Shown here one piece after another: positions 17,017 to 26,547 of a stretch of DNA of 64,000 bases. The notes beneath the pieces were generated by a model. It did not search any database. It saw only the letters and a program-made list of their open reading frames with translations, and was not told the DNA's origin. The DNA comes from Lysinibacillus pakistanensis (GTDB lineage Bacteria; Bacillota; Bacilli; Bacillales_A; Planococcaceae). Position 1 is the first letter of the stretch; the number at the start of each line of letters is the position of its first letter. Both the position numbers and the translations under genes were made by a program. The DNA lies in contig NZ_CP126101.1 of assembly GCF_030123245.1 (NCBI RefSeq), positions 2,292,501 through 2,356,500 of the forward strand. The letters are read 5' to 3'.

Positions 17017-17355
17017 ATGGAAAAAATTAATATTAATCAAGTTGAGCCCATTGGCATGCCAATGTATGAAATGAAAAAATTTTTTACAAAGCAGGGGAAT
17101 TTTCAAGAAGTGAGCATGAGTGTTATTTCTCTGCTACCAGGCGAACGTGTTCCTACTGTGGGCATGAGCCGTCATGATGAAGATGAATATTCTTATATTT
17201 TCAGTGGAGAAATAGAAACATACAGTAATGGTGAATACAGTGTGGAAAAGGCAGGAGATGCAACACTAATCCCTGCTGGCGAGGAGCATTGGTGCGTTAA
17301 TAATAGCAATGAACCATGTATGCTTGTGTGCTTTATGGTGAAAAAAGCTGAATAA
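17017..17355 (+). CDS. single-domain cupin protein
   Basis: 112 residues from ATG 17017, with AGGTGG about 9 bases upstream. An in-frame GTG at 17005 is part of that ribosome site. One cupin_2 barrel: SRHDEDEYSYIFSGEIE holds the first metal-binding motif and LIPAGEEHWCVNNSNEP the second. Directly behind the permease gene and so probably the last gene of the importer operon. It may bind or modify the imported solute; no catalytic activity can be assigned. Confidence 0.8.
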   Translation: MEKININQVEPIGMPMYEMKKFFTKQGNFQEVSMSVISLLPGERVPTVGMSRHDEDEYSYIFSGEIETYSNGEYSVEKAGDATLIPAGEEHWCVNNSNEPCMLVCFMVKKAE

Positions 17356-17527
17356 TATTGGCACTTACTTATAGTGGTCCAAAAAGATTTGTAGCAAGTT
17401 TAATAAAATTAAAACGCTACTAAAATGGAATGTTTTACAGTGAAAATGATAACTTTATTTCTGAAATAATTATTGGAGTAATTTTAAGTTCGAATACTCG
17501 TGTTTAAAAACTAAAAAATATGTGTTA

Positions 17528-17567
17528 GAACTCATTTTGAATAATTTTTTCAAAATGAGTTCTTTTT
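17528..17567. terminator. terminator between importer operon and topB
   Basis: A 13-bp stem (17528-17540 with 17550-17562) plus TTTTT. It lies between two convergent units and may serve both. Confidence 0.85.
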
Positions 17568-17628
17568 GAGATTAATATTAAAAGAAATACAGATAATTGT
17601 TTATAAAAAAATTCAAACAATGTAGTTA

Positions 17629-19800
17629 CTAAGGAAATTTAAAATTAATCTTATGCATTTTTATATCCCAAGTTAGGTGAGCATTAAAAGTCTTTTCACC
17701 TTTTTTAAACCCTTTTATTAAGTCCGTTTCACCAGTAGCCAATAACTTTTTCAAGTTAGCTTGTGAAATGGTTTTACTGAGTATTTTTTTCGAAATCGAG
17801 AATTTACAGTTTACAGTTTTATAATTTGAGCAACCGTAAAAGGTACCATGATCTATTATTGACCCACCACAGAGCATACATTTTCCAACAACTTTTTTTA
17901 CTTTTTTATATTTTTTATTATAAGGATTATTTTCAGTAATTTTATCCACTTCATTTTGATCGAATGCCCATTCCTTTTCACGTTCATTGGCATCTGTAAT
18001 CAATTTGTATGCTAGCTTTTTTACTTGTTCCATAAATACTTTAGGGGAAGCATTACCTTCACCTATTTCAGAAAGACGTTGCTCCCATTTGGCTGTCATT
18101 AAAGGAGAAGTTAGTATGCTTTCACCTAATGCCTCTATTAATAACATACCTTTAGTTGTTACAAAGACTTGGTTTTTCTTAATTTCGATATAGTTTCGAT
18201 CCTTAAGGGTACCAATTATTCCTGCGCGTGTGGCCTCAGTACCTAAACCTTCAGTTTTAGATAAAATCTTTTCTAATTCGTTATCTTCTAAATGTTTGCC
18301 AGCCGTTTTCATCAATGTAATTAAATTACCCTCTGAATATCTAGTAGGTGGCTGTGTTTCACCTTTTTTTACTTTAGTTTTAGCAACTATACCAAGTTCA
18401 TTTTCTGAAAGAAGGGGAAGCAATTCATCTTCGTCTGTAGATGAGTTGTCTTTAGAATGATAAATGACTTTACGCCAACCTTCTTCAATTTGCACTTTAC
18501 CCTTAGAAATAAACTCCGCTCGCTTATCTACAAGTGAATGAATCGTTGTATAAGAGAAAACTGCATTGTTATAATGAGCTGCAATGACTTGTCTAACAAC
18601 TAAATCATAAATTTTTTCTTCTTCGGCTTTAAGTTTAGAAAAATTAGGGTACTGCTCTGTAATAATAATCGCATGGTGATCAGTAACTTTTTTTTCATTC
18701 ACGTATCTTTTATTATTCATAATTGAATTTGTTGGGGGTGGAAGAAGGTTTTTATATTTATCAATTTTACTCAAGTTTTCTAATATATTTGGTAGTGTTT
18801 TTGCTTCTTCATTCGTCAAATATTGTGAATCAGATCTTGGGTATGAAACTAAGCCCTTTAAATACAGTTTTTGCAGAATATCAAGTGTGTATTGTGGTGA
18901 AAATTTGTAGGCCTTATTTGCTGTTGCTTGTAATGCAGATAGGTTGAACAATAAAGGTGGAGCATATTCCTTTGTTTCTTTTTTTATACTTGAAATTTCT
19001 ACACTTTTATTGATACAGAAATTAGCAATTGCAATAGCCTGTTTTTCCTCTTGAACTCTTGAAATATTATTTTTATGCCATTTTGCCTTTAAAATTTTGC
19101 CTTCAAAATTAAAGTCTGCCTCAACTTCCAAAAAAGGTTCAGGTTTAAAATTTGCAATTTCCTGTTCTCTTTTAACGATTAGAGCAAGTGTAGGTGTTTG
19201 CACTCGACCTATTGAAAAAACATCTTTTATACCATTTTTTTTGAGTAAGACGGTATATAATCTCGATGTATTTATTCCAATTAACCAATCGGCACATGAA
19301 CGGCTTAATGCTTCGAAATAAATATCTCTAGTTTTCTCTTCGGGTAGAAGGTTTGAAAAGCCTTTTTTTACAGCATTTTCAGTTAAGGACGATATCCATA
19401 AGCGTTTCATCGGCTTTTTTACACCACATACTCTTAAAATTGTCCGAATAATTAATTCACCTTCACGACCCGCATCCCCACCAATAATGATTTCTTGTAT
19501 ATCAGGTCTTTTTACTAGATTTTTTATTACATTGAATTGCTTATATTTTGATTTTGTAACTTTATATTCGAATCGATCTGGAATAATTGGTAATGTTTCT
19601 AATGTCCATTTTTTCCATGTTGAATTATATTCTTCAGGGGCTTTCAATTCACATAAATGTCCTATTGCCCAAGTTATTAATGCACCGTTTGGAAAGTAAA
19701 CGTTTGGCTTAACTTCAAGATAACCTGATTTTTTAGTATAAGAAAATGGAGCAGCTAATTTTACTGCTTGGTCAGGTTTTTCTGCAATTACTATCTTCAT
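17629..19800 (-). CDS. topB: DNA topoisomerase III (type IA)
   Basis: 723 residues, close to the usual length. N-terminal Toprim domain with VIAEKPDQAVKLA and the metal motif GGDAGREGELI (about residue 105). The gate domains contain the active-site tyrosine Tyr320 in GLVSYPRSDSQYL. The HAIIITEQYP and RYSEGNLITLMKTAGK segments are typical of TopB. The C-terminus has a CMLCGG...GCSNY...C cluster like a topoisomerase zinc finger. It relaxes and decatenates single-stranded or hemicatenated DNA. AGGAGA lies about 7 bases before the ATG. Topoisomerase III genes occur both as chromosomal housekeeping genes and on conjugative elements; no conjugation genes are nearby. Confidence 0.93.
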   Translation of the reverse strand: MKIVIAEKPDQAVKLAAPFSYTKKSGYLEVKPNVYFPNGALITWAIGHLCELKAPEEYNSTWKKWTLETLPIIPDRFEYKVTKSKYKQFNVIKNLVKRPDIQEIIIGGDAGREGELIIRTILRVCGVKKPMKRLWISSLTENAVKKGFSNLLPEEKTRDIYFEALSRSCADWLIGINTSRLYTVLLKKNGIKDVFSIGRVQTPTLALIVKREQEIANFKPEPFLEVEADFNFEGKILKAKWHKNNISRVQEEKQAIAIANFCINKSVEISSIKKETKEYAPPLLFNLSALQATANKAYKFSPQYTLDILQKLYLKGLVSYPRSDSQYLTNEEAKTLPNILENLSKIDKYKNLLPPPTNSIMNNKRYVNEKKVTDHHAIIITEQYPNFSKLKAEEEKIYDLVVRQVIAAHYNNAVFSYTTIHSLVDKRAEFISKGKVQIEEGWRKVIYHSKDNSSTDEDELLPLLSENELGIVAKTKVKKGETQPPTRYSEGNLITLMKTAGKHLEDNELEKILSKTEGLGTEATRAGIIGTLKDRNYIEIKKNQVFVTTKGMLLIEALGESILTSPLMTAKWEQRLSEIGEGNASPKVFMEQVKKLAYKLITDANEREKEWAFDQNEVDKITENNPYNKKYKKVKKVVGKCMLCGGSIIDHGTFYGCSNYKTVNCKFSISKKILSKTISQANLKKLLATGETDLIKGFKKGEKTFNAHLTWDIKMHKINFKFP

Positions 19801-20387
19801 ATATCATTCTCCTATTACAACTACATATAAAATAATTATAAATTAATATTGAGTATAACTGCTAGAACAATAATTTTATGTCTAACTTTGGATATATGAA
19901 TGGAAAATAAAGTAAATAATATAGCGGCAGATTAAAAGATAAGCAAGATCACTTTCAACTAACTTAAAATTTTTACAGCATAAAGTTTGAAAGTGACCTT
20001 ACGTCATTTTATATAATTGGCGTAAGGAGGTTTATTTGTAAATTTGTTGTTAGTATTTAATCGTTCTTGCAGGGTGTTTATCAGGAGAAAGGGAGGTAAG
20101 CGTTAATAAAGAGTCAATAAAAGATGTTGAGGAAATTGTCTAAATTTTGCCGATGTTAATGTTCTGCCAAGCAGGAAAAGTGAATTAGAAACCTATAACA
20201 GCTAATGATAACGGACCAGGTTAATATTAGATGGGTGTAATGGTACTAGACGCTTATTCAATTTTAGATAACCTTTGAAGAAGAGTAATCCTTTTTATTG
20301 CGAAATCCAAAAATTAACTATATAGGGATAATAAAACTATTAGAAATGAATATTTTTATTATTTGAGCTTGAAGGAGAGATACAATT
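19801..20387. other. 587-base gap with hairpins and a broken lipoprotein gene
   Basis: The left part holds the topB promoter region and an imperfect inverted repeat (GATCACTTTCAA near 19948 with TTTGAAAGTGAC near 19995). The middle contains the lipoprotein remnant described separately. The last 100 bases should hold the promoter of the ABC pair at 20388. Confidence 0.5.
20033..20143 (+). pseudogene. broken lipoprotein gene start
   Basis: TAAGGAGG is followed by a frame reading NLLLVF that continues, after a one-base shift near 20057, as LIVLAGCLSGEREVSVNKE and then DVEEIV before a stop at 20141. Joined, the two frames give a lipoprotein signal with lipobox LAGC. Removing one T from GTATTTAATC would restore the reading frame. 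The rest of the gene is not recognisable up to 20387. Confidence 0.45.
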
Positions 20388-21107
20388 ATGATTTCAATAA
20401 ATCAATTATTTAAATCTTTTGAACAAGGTAATTTAAAGATAGAGGTGCTAAAAGGCATTGATCTTACTATAAAGGAAGGTGAGTTTATAGCAATCATGGG
20501 ACCTAGTGGTTCCGGTAAAAGTACTCTATTACAACTATTAGGTGGTTTAGATACACCATCATCTGGACAGGTAAAAATACAAGGAAAAGATTTTTCTGGA
20601 TTAACTGAAAAGCAAAGAACTATCGTAAGGAGAAAAAGTATCGGATTCATTTTTCAAAATTATCAATTATTACCTACATTAACTGTAGAAGAAAATATCG
20701 GTTTTCCACTTTATGCAGATGGCAGAAAAGACAAAAACATGAAAGAGAAAATAAGGAACATGATAAAAGAAGTTGGTTTAGAAGGTTTTGAAAAGAAAGC
20801 CCCTAATCTTTTAAGCGGAGGACAGCAGCAAAGGGTATCTATAGCAAGAGCTTTGATCCACGAGCCGAAAATACTATTAGCTGATGAACCAACGGGAAAC
20901 CTAGATAGGCAACGAGCCAAAGAAATACTGGATTTATTAGCTAAATTCAACAAACAAAGAAAACAGTCTATTATTATGGTAACTCATGATATCTTCGCAG
21001 CTAGTTATGCGGATAAAATTATTTTGTTCAAAGATGGATTAATTGAAACGGAAGTAACTAGGGAGGATCATGGCTATGCTGAATATTTGGCTAGTTTCTT
21101 GGCGTAA
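20388..21107 (+). CDS. ABC transporter ATP-binding protein, LolD/MacB type
   Basis: 239 residues with Walker A GPSGSGKST (about 37-45), Q-loop FQNYQLLPTLTVEENI, signature LLSGGQQQRVSIARAL, Walker B ILLADEPTGNLD and the H-loop His in VTHDIFAASYA. This is the ATPase branch that partners FtsX-type permeases and usually drives mechanotransmission or export of peptides, antibiotics or lipids rather than uptake. AAGGAGAG precedes ATG. It overlaps the permease gene by 38 bases. Confidence 0.92.
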   Translation: MISINQLFKSFEQGNLKIEVLKGIDLTIKEGEFIAIMGPSGSGKSTLLQLLGGLDTPSSGQVKIQGKDFSGLTEKQRTIVRRKSIGFIFQNYQLLPTLTVEENIGFPLYADGRKDKNMKEKIRNMIKEVGLEGFEKKAPNLLSGGQQQRVSIARALIHEPKILLADEPTGNLDRQRAKEILDLLAKFNKQRKQSIIMVTHDIFAASYADKIILFKDGLIETEVTREDHGYAEYLASFLA

Positions 21108-23532
21108 CTTAACAAAAAATAAAAAAAGGTTTTTCTTTACACTCATTGCAGTAATACTTGGTATCCTCTTAACAACTAGTATGTTGGTTGCTAATAACAC
21201 GATTAAAGATACATTTAGGTATTATCAAGAAATCTATGCAGGGGATGCTGATTATTGGATATTAAGCAAAAATTATTCTTTCTCAGAAGATGAGGTAAAA
21301 GCAATAAAGCAGCAGGATATTGTATCAGATAGCTTAAGTGTCCTAGATAAACAAGTATTGGTGGAAATAGATCAACCGAAAGCTCCGGCTGAAACTTCAG
21401 TTAGAATAACTGGTGTCAGTGATTTAGAAAGTAACCTTTTAAAGCTTCCATTAATAAAAGGGAGCTTGAACGGAAATGGTATTATTATACCTGAGAATGC
21501 AGCTAAGCTATGGGGTAAAGATATAGGAGATACTTTAACATTTAAAGGGTTAGGTGAAATAGAAGTAACGGGGATTGTTGGCTTTACATCATGGCTTGCT
21601 AGTCCTACTAATTGGAATGACGCTAAAGGTAGATCCTTTAGAGTTATGATGGATTTAGGTACTCTTCAAGACTGGACTAACCAAGATAATCAAATAAGTT
21701 ATATACGATTACAGCATAAAGATCGTGATAATGAAAAGTGGTTATCGAATTATCAGGAATTATTACGAGGGACATCATTATATGTTCAGCCTGTTGTTAT
21801 TGATGATTTAAGAAATAATGACGTAGAAGGTCTATATTCTGTCTTTTATCTAGTATGTATTCTCTCCCTTTTTATAAGCGGCTTCATCATATTTAATATG
21901 ATTTATTCAAGTGTAATTGAACGAAAAAAAGAATTTTCAGTTATGAAGAGTCTTGGATACACAAATTTTGACGTGTTTAAACTTGTTTTGATGGAAGTCT
22001 TTTTACTTGCTCTTTTAGGTACTGCTATTGCATTACCAATTGGTGTATCATTCGCAGATTTGTTTGTAGGGATGCTTTTAGGAATCTTTCAAGATACTAT
22101 GGTTTACACTTTAAATTGGAAAAGTGCAACAATTTTATCAGGATTAATCGGGATTTTATTTCCAATAATAATTTCTGGAATACCTATGTATATTGCTTTT
22201 AAAACGCCTATCGTATACGCAATGCGAAATACAAATAAAACGCCTAGCTTTAGAGTAGAAATTCTTAGGTATTTATTAGGTATTATTCTCATATTACTTA
22301 GCTTTGTTGACAGTTATTTGGGGTATATTTCCTTATTATTTGGGGTGGTATTCATATATCCATTGGTGATGAGGGTCCTTGCAAAAATTCTTGCACCAAT
22401 GATAGAAAAAATACTTAGTTATCCAGGGAAATTATCTGTCAGTAACATAAAAATTAATACGAATCGAAACGCTAATACATCAGCTATGTTAGCAATAAGT
22501 ATTGCTGTAGTCATTTTTTTAGGTTCAGCTTTAGAATCAATCCCTTCTGGCTTTGAAAAGGAGATTCGCCAAACTTTTGGGGGAGATATTCAAGTTCAAT
22601 TTGAAGAACCAGTGAATGAAGAAATTATTAATAAGATAAGTAGTTACGCTGACGTAGAGGGCGTTGAATGGTTTAGAGAAACAATGGTAACCTGGAAAAC
22701 AGTTGGAGATGAATATAGAGAATTCTATGTGATGAGTTTACCATCTGAAAATACGGAAGGATTTCAACTTTTCGAAGACCCAGGCGGCATTAATCTTCCA
22801 TCCAACTCTATCCTATTAGGTGAAAGAGCGTTTGATGAATGGGGTGGGAAAATGAATGATACCATTACTATTAATTCTCCTTCAGGTACAAGAGAATATC
22901 AGGTAATAGGGAAAGTTAATACTTCTCAAGATGGAGGATATGTTGGATTTATATCAGAAAATGAGTTTAAAGAAGGTTTTAACTGGGATGTTATTTATAC
23001 AATTATGATAAATATCAGTGACTTAGGGAATCCTTATACATTGCGTGAAAAATTAAACGCTGATTTTACAACCTCTATTTCTACCATTACATTAGTAGAA
23101 GATCAAATTAAATCTTCTCAAAGTTCTTTTGATGGAATGAATGAAGTTATGCAATTTTTATTGATCATTGTGATTGCCCTTTCCAGTATAGGTATAGGTA
23201 ATACATTATTGATGAATACAATGGAAAGAGTCGGGGAAATTGGTACAATTCGTGCGATTGGATTTACCACTAAACAAGTCAGAACAATGATTATAGGAGA
23301 AGGTTTAGTTGTAGGTGTTGCAGGAATAATTATTGGGGTTTTACTGGGCATATTTGTAGTATTTTTAAACTCTATATCAAACACATCTGCAATGCATATG
23401 CCATTTATTATTCCGTGGGGCAATGTAGTTTTGGCAATTACTGCAGGAATTTTCCTATCTCTAATTGCTTCAATTATACCATCTTATTTTGCAGCAAAGG
23501 TTAATCTTCTAAGTGCATTAAAAGAAATTTAA
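21070..23532 (+). CDS. FtsX-type ABC permease
   Basis: 820 residues with two FtsX modules. An N-terminal helix (about 15-40) is followed by a large outside MacB-like periplasmic-core domain (about 45-245). Membrane segments then cluster at about 255-375 and 395-450, followed by a second outside domain (about 500-680) and a final three-helix FtsX unit (about 690-815) with MNTMERVGEIGTIRAIGFT, the cytoplasmic loop typical of the family. It starts inside the ATPase gene at ATG 21070; ATG 21076 is an equally spaced alternative behind GGGAGG. The substrate is unknown. Confidence 0.9.
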   Translation: MAMLNIWLVSWRNLTKNKKRFFFTLIAVILGILLTTSMLVANNTIKDTFRYYQEIYAGDADYWILSKNYSFSEDEVKAIKQQDIVSDSLSVLDKQVLVEIDQPKAPAETSVRITGVSDLESNLLKLPLIKGSLNGNGIIIPENAAKLWGKDIGDTLTFKGLGEIEVTGIVGFTSWLASPTNWNDAKGRSFRVMMDLGTLQDWTNQDNQISYIRLQHKDRDNEKWLSNYQELLRGTSLYVQPVVIDDLRNNDVEGLYSVFYLVCILSLFISGFIIFNMIYSSVIERKKEFSVMKSLGYTNFDVFKLVLMEVFLLALLGTAIALPIGVSFADLFVGMLLGIFQDTMVYTLNWKSATILSGLIGILFPIIISGIPMYIAFKTPIVYAMRNTNKTPSFRVEILRYLLGIILILLSFVDSYLGYISLLFGVVFIYPLVMRVLAKILAPMIEKILSYPGKLSVSNIKINTNRNANTSAMLAISIAVVIFLGSALESIPSGFEKEIRQTFGGDIQVQFEEPVNEEIINKISSYADVEGVEWFRETMVTWKTVGDEYREFYVMSLPSENTEGFQLFEDPGGINLPSNSILLGERAFDEWGGKMNDTITINSPSGTREYQVIGKVNTSQDGGYVGFISENEFKEGFNWDVIYTIMINISDLGNPYTLREKLNADFTTSISTITLVEDQIKSSQSSFDGMNEVMQFLLIIVIALSSIGIGNTLLMNTMERVGEIGTIRAIGFTTKQVRTMIIGEGLVVGVAGIIIGVLLGIFVVFLNSISNTSAMHMPFIIPWGNVVLAITAGIFLSLIASIIPSYFAAKVNLLSALKEI

Positions 23533-23605
23533 AAAAGAAACCTACACTTCTGAATAATCACGAACAGACATAGCTGAAAAAAAGGAAGGAGTGTTTGAAA
23601 ATGGG

Positions 23606-23640
23606 TGCCAAAGCGTTGATTTAACAGCGTTTTGGCATTT
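23606..23640 (+). terminator. terminator of the ABC pair
   Basis: A 13-bp stem with G-T pairs (23606-23618 with 23625-23637) followed by TTT. Confidence 0.75.
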
Positions 23641-23673
23641 AAATTAGAAAGCTCCAATCGATATGGAACGATT

Positions 23674-24609
23674 CTATAATTGTTGATAATAATGGAGGAG
23701 TTTCTCTACCTTAGCCTGAATAATTTGCTTTAATGATTCTGGCTGCACAGATAAAACAAAATGACCGTATTTCATAAAATAGCTAGCAATAAATTCCTCT
23801 TCTCCGGGATTGTAGAAGCCTTTTATGAAAGTTTGATCTCCCACTTCTATTGTCATAGACGGATAATGTTCTTTATAAAAAATATCCACTCCTTGTACAG
23901 CAATTTCCACTTCAAAGTCAATATGATGTTCAGATTGATAAAGTTCTAATGAAAGGTTAATAAGCTCATCAATTGAAAAATGAGAAGTCAATTCTTCTTC
24001 AATCGAAGTAATGCGATCACATCTGAACACCCTATATTGATTTGAATGGACCTCTATACCAGTAGCATACCATTGACCATATCTCGCAGAAATTTTGAAA
24101 AATTGTACTTGAAAACTTTTTTGTTGATTATTTTTCAAATAGTGAATTTTGCAGCTACACTCATGTAGAATACTTTTTAAAATTTTATCTAAATAACGAC
24201 TGACATTCTTATGTTGAGTTACTTCAAATTGCAGAACCTTCTTCATTTTATGAATTTGCATTATTTGATGTTGAGATAGACAGTTTTCAAATTTCTCATT
24301 GAGTTTATGAACACTTAAATGAAATGGTGTAGATTGATAAGATTCTAATGTTAGCATCGCAAAGTACAATGCGTACACCTCATCAATAGAAAAAATAATG
24401 GGGGATAATAATCTGTTTTTTAAAAGACCATAGCGCCCATTTCTGCCATGCTCCGAAAAAATGGGCATACCTAATTGTTCTAATGAACTAATATCACGTA
24501 AAGCAGTACTCTTGGAAATATTATATTTAGTCATAAGATCCTGTAAGTTAAAGTATTCTAGATTATTTAAGTATCTGATCATATCATTTAATCGTTCTGA
24601 TTTCTTCAT
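23674..24609 (-). CDS. HTH-WYL transcriptional regulator (YafY/DeoR-like)
   Basis: 311 residues. N-terminal winged HTH (NLQDLMTKYNISKSTALRDISSLEQLGMP, about 18-50), then a WYL ligand-binding domain (about 140-220) with the pattern RYGQWYATGIEVHSNQYRVFR, and a C-terminal WCX extension. WYL regulators respond to nucleic-acid fragments, nucleotides or other small ligands. AAGGAG lies 7 bases before ATG. Divergent from the VOC-protein gene, which it may control. Confidence 0.9.
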   Translation of the reverse strand: MKKSERLNDMIRYLNNLEYFNLQDLMTKYNISKSTALRDISSLEQLGMPIFSEHGRNGRYGLLKNRLLSPIIFSIDEVYALYFAMLTLESYQSTPFHLSVHKLNEKFENCLSQHQIMQIHKMKKVLQFEVTQHKNVSRYLDKILKSILHECSCKIHYLKNNQQKSFQVQFFKISARYGQWYATGIEVHSNQYRVFRCDRITSIEEELTSHFSIDELINLSLELYQSEHHIDFEVEIAVQGVDIFYKEHYPSMTIEVGDQTFIKGFYNPGEEEFIASYFMKYGHFVLSVQPESLKQIIQAKVEKLLHYYQQL

Positions 24610-24728
24610 GGAGTTCTCCTTATAAAGGTTTCATGTTTTGATACCTTTTAATAGTAGAATAAATTCAAGGTAAATATCAATTAATAAGATATCCACCTAA
24701 AATGATTGTAAAAAAGGAGATTGGTACC

Positions 24729-25178
24729 ATGAGTACAACACTAGAAGTAGCTATTTTTTTATCAATGAACGGAAAAACAAGAGATGCAATTGATTTTTAC
24801 AAAAAACATTTTAATGCAGAGCAATTGCTAGTCGTTACCTATGAAGATATGGCAAAGCGAGATAGCTCCTTGAAGCTCACTGAAGAAAATAGGAATAAAA
24901 TTACACACTCTGTGTTAGCAATCGGAAAAACAAAGATAATGCTTGCGGAAGAAACAATGGATGTCTCACAAAAATATGTGGTGGGAAATAATTCTTCTCT
25001 GTGTATTCAAAGTGCAGACTTAGAAGAAATTAGACGTTTTTATAAAAGTTTGTCGACAGAAGAAAAAGTACGAATCATCGTACCTTTAACTAATAATGTG
25101 TTTAGTAAAGCATATGGAATTATTGAGGACCCGTTCGGCATTCAGATACAGTTAATGTTTGATGATAGATTACGATAA
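24729..25178 (+). CDS. VOC-superfamily protein, PhnB/glyoxalase-like
   Basis: 149 residues from ATG 24729, behind AAAAGGAG. The frame extends to an ATG at 24702, but that lies before the ribosome site. It has the paired beta-alpha-beta-beta-beta modules of PhnB-like proteins: LEVAIFLSMNGKTRDAIDFYKKHF and a C-terminal KAYGIIEDPFGIQIQLMF. The HSVLAIGKTKIMLAEE strand sits between them. Often annotated as bleomycin-resistance or 3-demethylubiquinone-like; the activity is unknown. Divergent from the WYL regulator. Confidence 0.85.
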   Translation: MSTTLEVAIFLSMNGKTRDAIDFYKKHFNAEQLLVVTYEDMAKRDSSLKLTEENRNKITHSVLAIGKTKIMLAEETMDVSQKYVVGNNSSLCIQSADLEEIRRFYKSLSTEEKVRIIVPLTNNVFSKAYGIIEDPFGIQIQLMFDDRLR

Positions 25179-25263
25179 AACTAGTGAGTACAGTTTCAAC
25201 TAAAAAATAGGGACATCTATTTAATTGAAGATGTACTATTCAGCAATTTCAGGAGGTTATTGA

Positions 25264-26088
25264 ATGAAAGTACTAGCAGATGTTTTAAATAGAAAGGGCG
25301 CTAGAAAAGCTAGCGATATCCCTAATGAAGTTTTAATACTGCTGAACCAAGGAAAAATAGAGAGTGTTAATTTAACAGAATGGCAAACGGTTCACCATAT
25401 GACCTTATTAAAGAATGTTCTACCATCCATAGGACTAGAAGAAAAATTGGAATTTATTCTAAGTGAAATGGAAAAACAAAAAGTAGAAACAGGAATGAAG
25501 GCAATACGGTTAATTGGAAGTTTATTAGATACAATCCTGAAAGATGAAAGTGCTACTAACAAAGAGAATATCATCAAGAAATGTTCTCATCATGTATCGG
25601 ATAGTGTACGATGTTGGGCAGCTTTTATGAATAAAAGTAATGATTATTCTTTAGAAGAAAAATTGTTGTATATCAAGCCTTTTGCTGCTGATCGCCATTT
25701 TGGTGTTCGGGAAATTGCCTGGATGTCAATTAGAGAGGACCTTTCAGTCAATATAGAGAATAGTGTAGATTTGCTAATAGAGTGGGCGAAAAGCGAAGAT
25801 GAAAACATTCGAAGATTCAGCTTGGAATCAATTCGTCCTCGTGGGGTATGGACGAAGCATATTGAAATTTTAAAAGAAAAGCCACACATTGCACTCCCTA
25901 TTTTAAATTTATTAAAATCAGATTCGTCCAAGTATGTGCAAGATTCAGTTGGTAATTGGTTAAATGATGCTAGTAAAACGCAACCAGATTGGGTTAAAAA
26001 CCTTTGTGACGAGTGGCAAAAAGATTCTCCATCAAAGGCAACAGAGAGAATTATTAAAAAGGCTCAAAGAACGATTGTGAAGAGCTAG
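25264..26088 (+). CDS. DNA alkylation-repeat (AlkC/AlkD-like HEAT) protein
   Basis: 274 residues of HEAT-like helical repeats. The C-terminal half follows AlkC/AlkD-type glycosylases: RHFGVREIAWMSIREDL, then RRFSLESIRPRGVW and the repeat YVQDSVGNWLNDASKTQPDWV. The family removes N3- and N7-alkylpurines from DNA without base flipping, but divergent members lack proven activity. AGGAGG precedes ATG by 6 bases. Single gene with its own terminator. Confidence 0.8.
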   Translation: MKVLADVLNRKGARKASDIPNEVLILLNQGKIESVNLTEWQTVHHMTLLKNVLPSIGLEEKLEFILSEMEKQKVETGMKAIRLIGSLLDTILKDESATNKENIIKKCSHHVSDSVRCWAAFMNKSNDYSLEEKLLYIKPFAADRHFGVREIAWMSIREDLSVNIENSVDLLIEWAKSEDENIRRFSLESIRPRGVWTKHIEILKEKPHIALPILNLLKSDSSKYVQDSVGNWLNDASKTQPDWVKNLCDEWQKDSPSKATERIIKKAQRTIVKS

Positions 26089-26096
26089 TGAACTGC

Positions 26097-26137
26097 ACCC
26101 AATTGTTTGGCTCGTCATCAATTGGGGTATTTTTTTT
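26097..26137 (+). terminator. terminator of the alkylation-repeat gene
   Basis: ACCCAATTG (26097-26105) pairs with CAATTGGGGT (26119-26128), followed by eight T. Confidence 0.88.
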
Positions 26138-26150
26138 ATTTGAATGTAAG

Positions 26151-26462
26151 GATGTACTAGTTAACAATGCAAATGGTTCTTTACCAAAAATGATTGCCAA
26201 CATAGAAATGGCTAAGTGATATAAAATTAAGGACTTTAACCAAAATGGCTGTATCATAGGTATGAAATATGTTATTCCCGAAATGCAAAAAGCAGGAGGC
26301 GGCTCACTTCAATTGATAGCATCGTTGGGATGGCAGGTACAAGCCCATCACAGCAGTAAAAGGCGCACTTCGTTTTACTAACCTGTACACCCAGGGTTTA
26401 ACGTTACACCAATGACGGCTCCATCAAGATCTCGCTTTATGACAGAAATTAGTCATCGATAG
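26151..26462 (+). pseudogene. decayed short-chain dehydrogenase/reductase
   Basis: Pieces of an SDR enzyme in several frames: DVLVNNANG (the NNAG motif, altered), then NGCIIGMKYVIPEMQKAGGG with the usual G-G-S strand. In a shifted frame GMAGTSP and ITAVKGALRF follow, and finally PMTAPSRSRFMTEI. The N-terminal Rossmann part and the YxxxK active site are missing. It keeps the order of a real SDR, so it is a remnant with a deletion and several frameshifts. Confidence 0.75.
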
Positions 26463-26499
26463 TGGTTGAACTGCTATTTAAAAATAATAGAATTAGAAT

Positions 26500-26533
26500 A
26501 CTAGGTTTCACAAATTGTGAGCCTAGTTTTTTA
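26500..26533 (+). terminator. terminator upstream of the minisatellite
   Basis: ACTAGGTTTCACA (26500-26512) with TGTGAGCCTAGT (26516-26527), then TTTTT. It separates the SDR remnant from the repeat array. Confidence 0.75.
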
Positions 26534-26547
26534 TATGTGGGGATAGA

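Noticed and set aside
17629..19800. topB as a marker of an integrative conjugative element
   Set aside because: No relaxase, VirB4/VirD4-like or integrase genes adjoin; a chromosomal housekeeping copy is the simpler reading.
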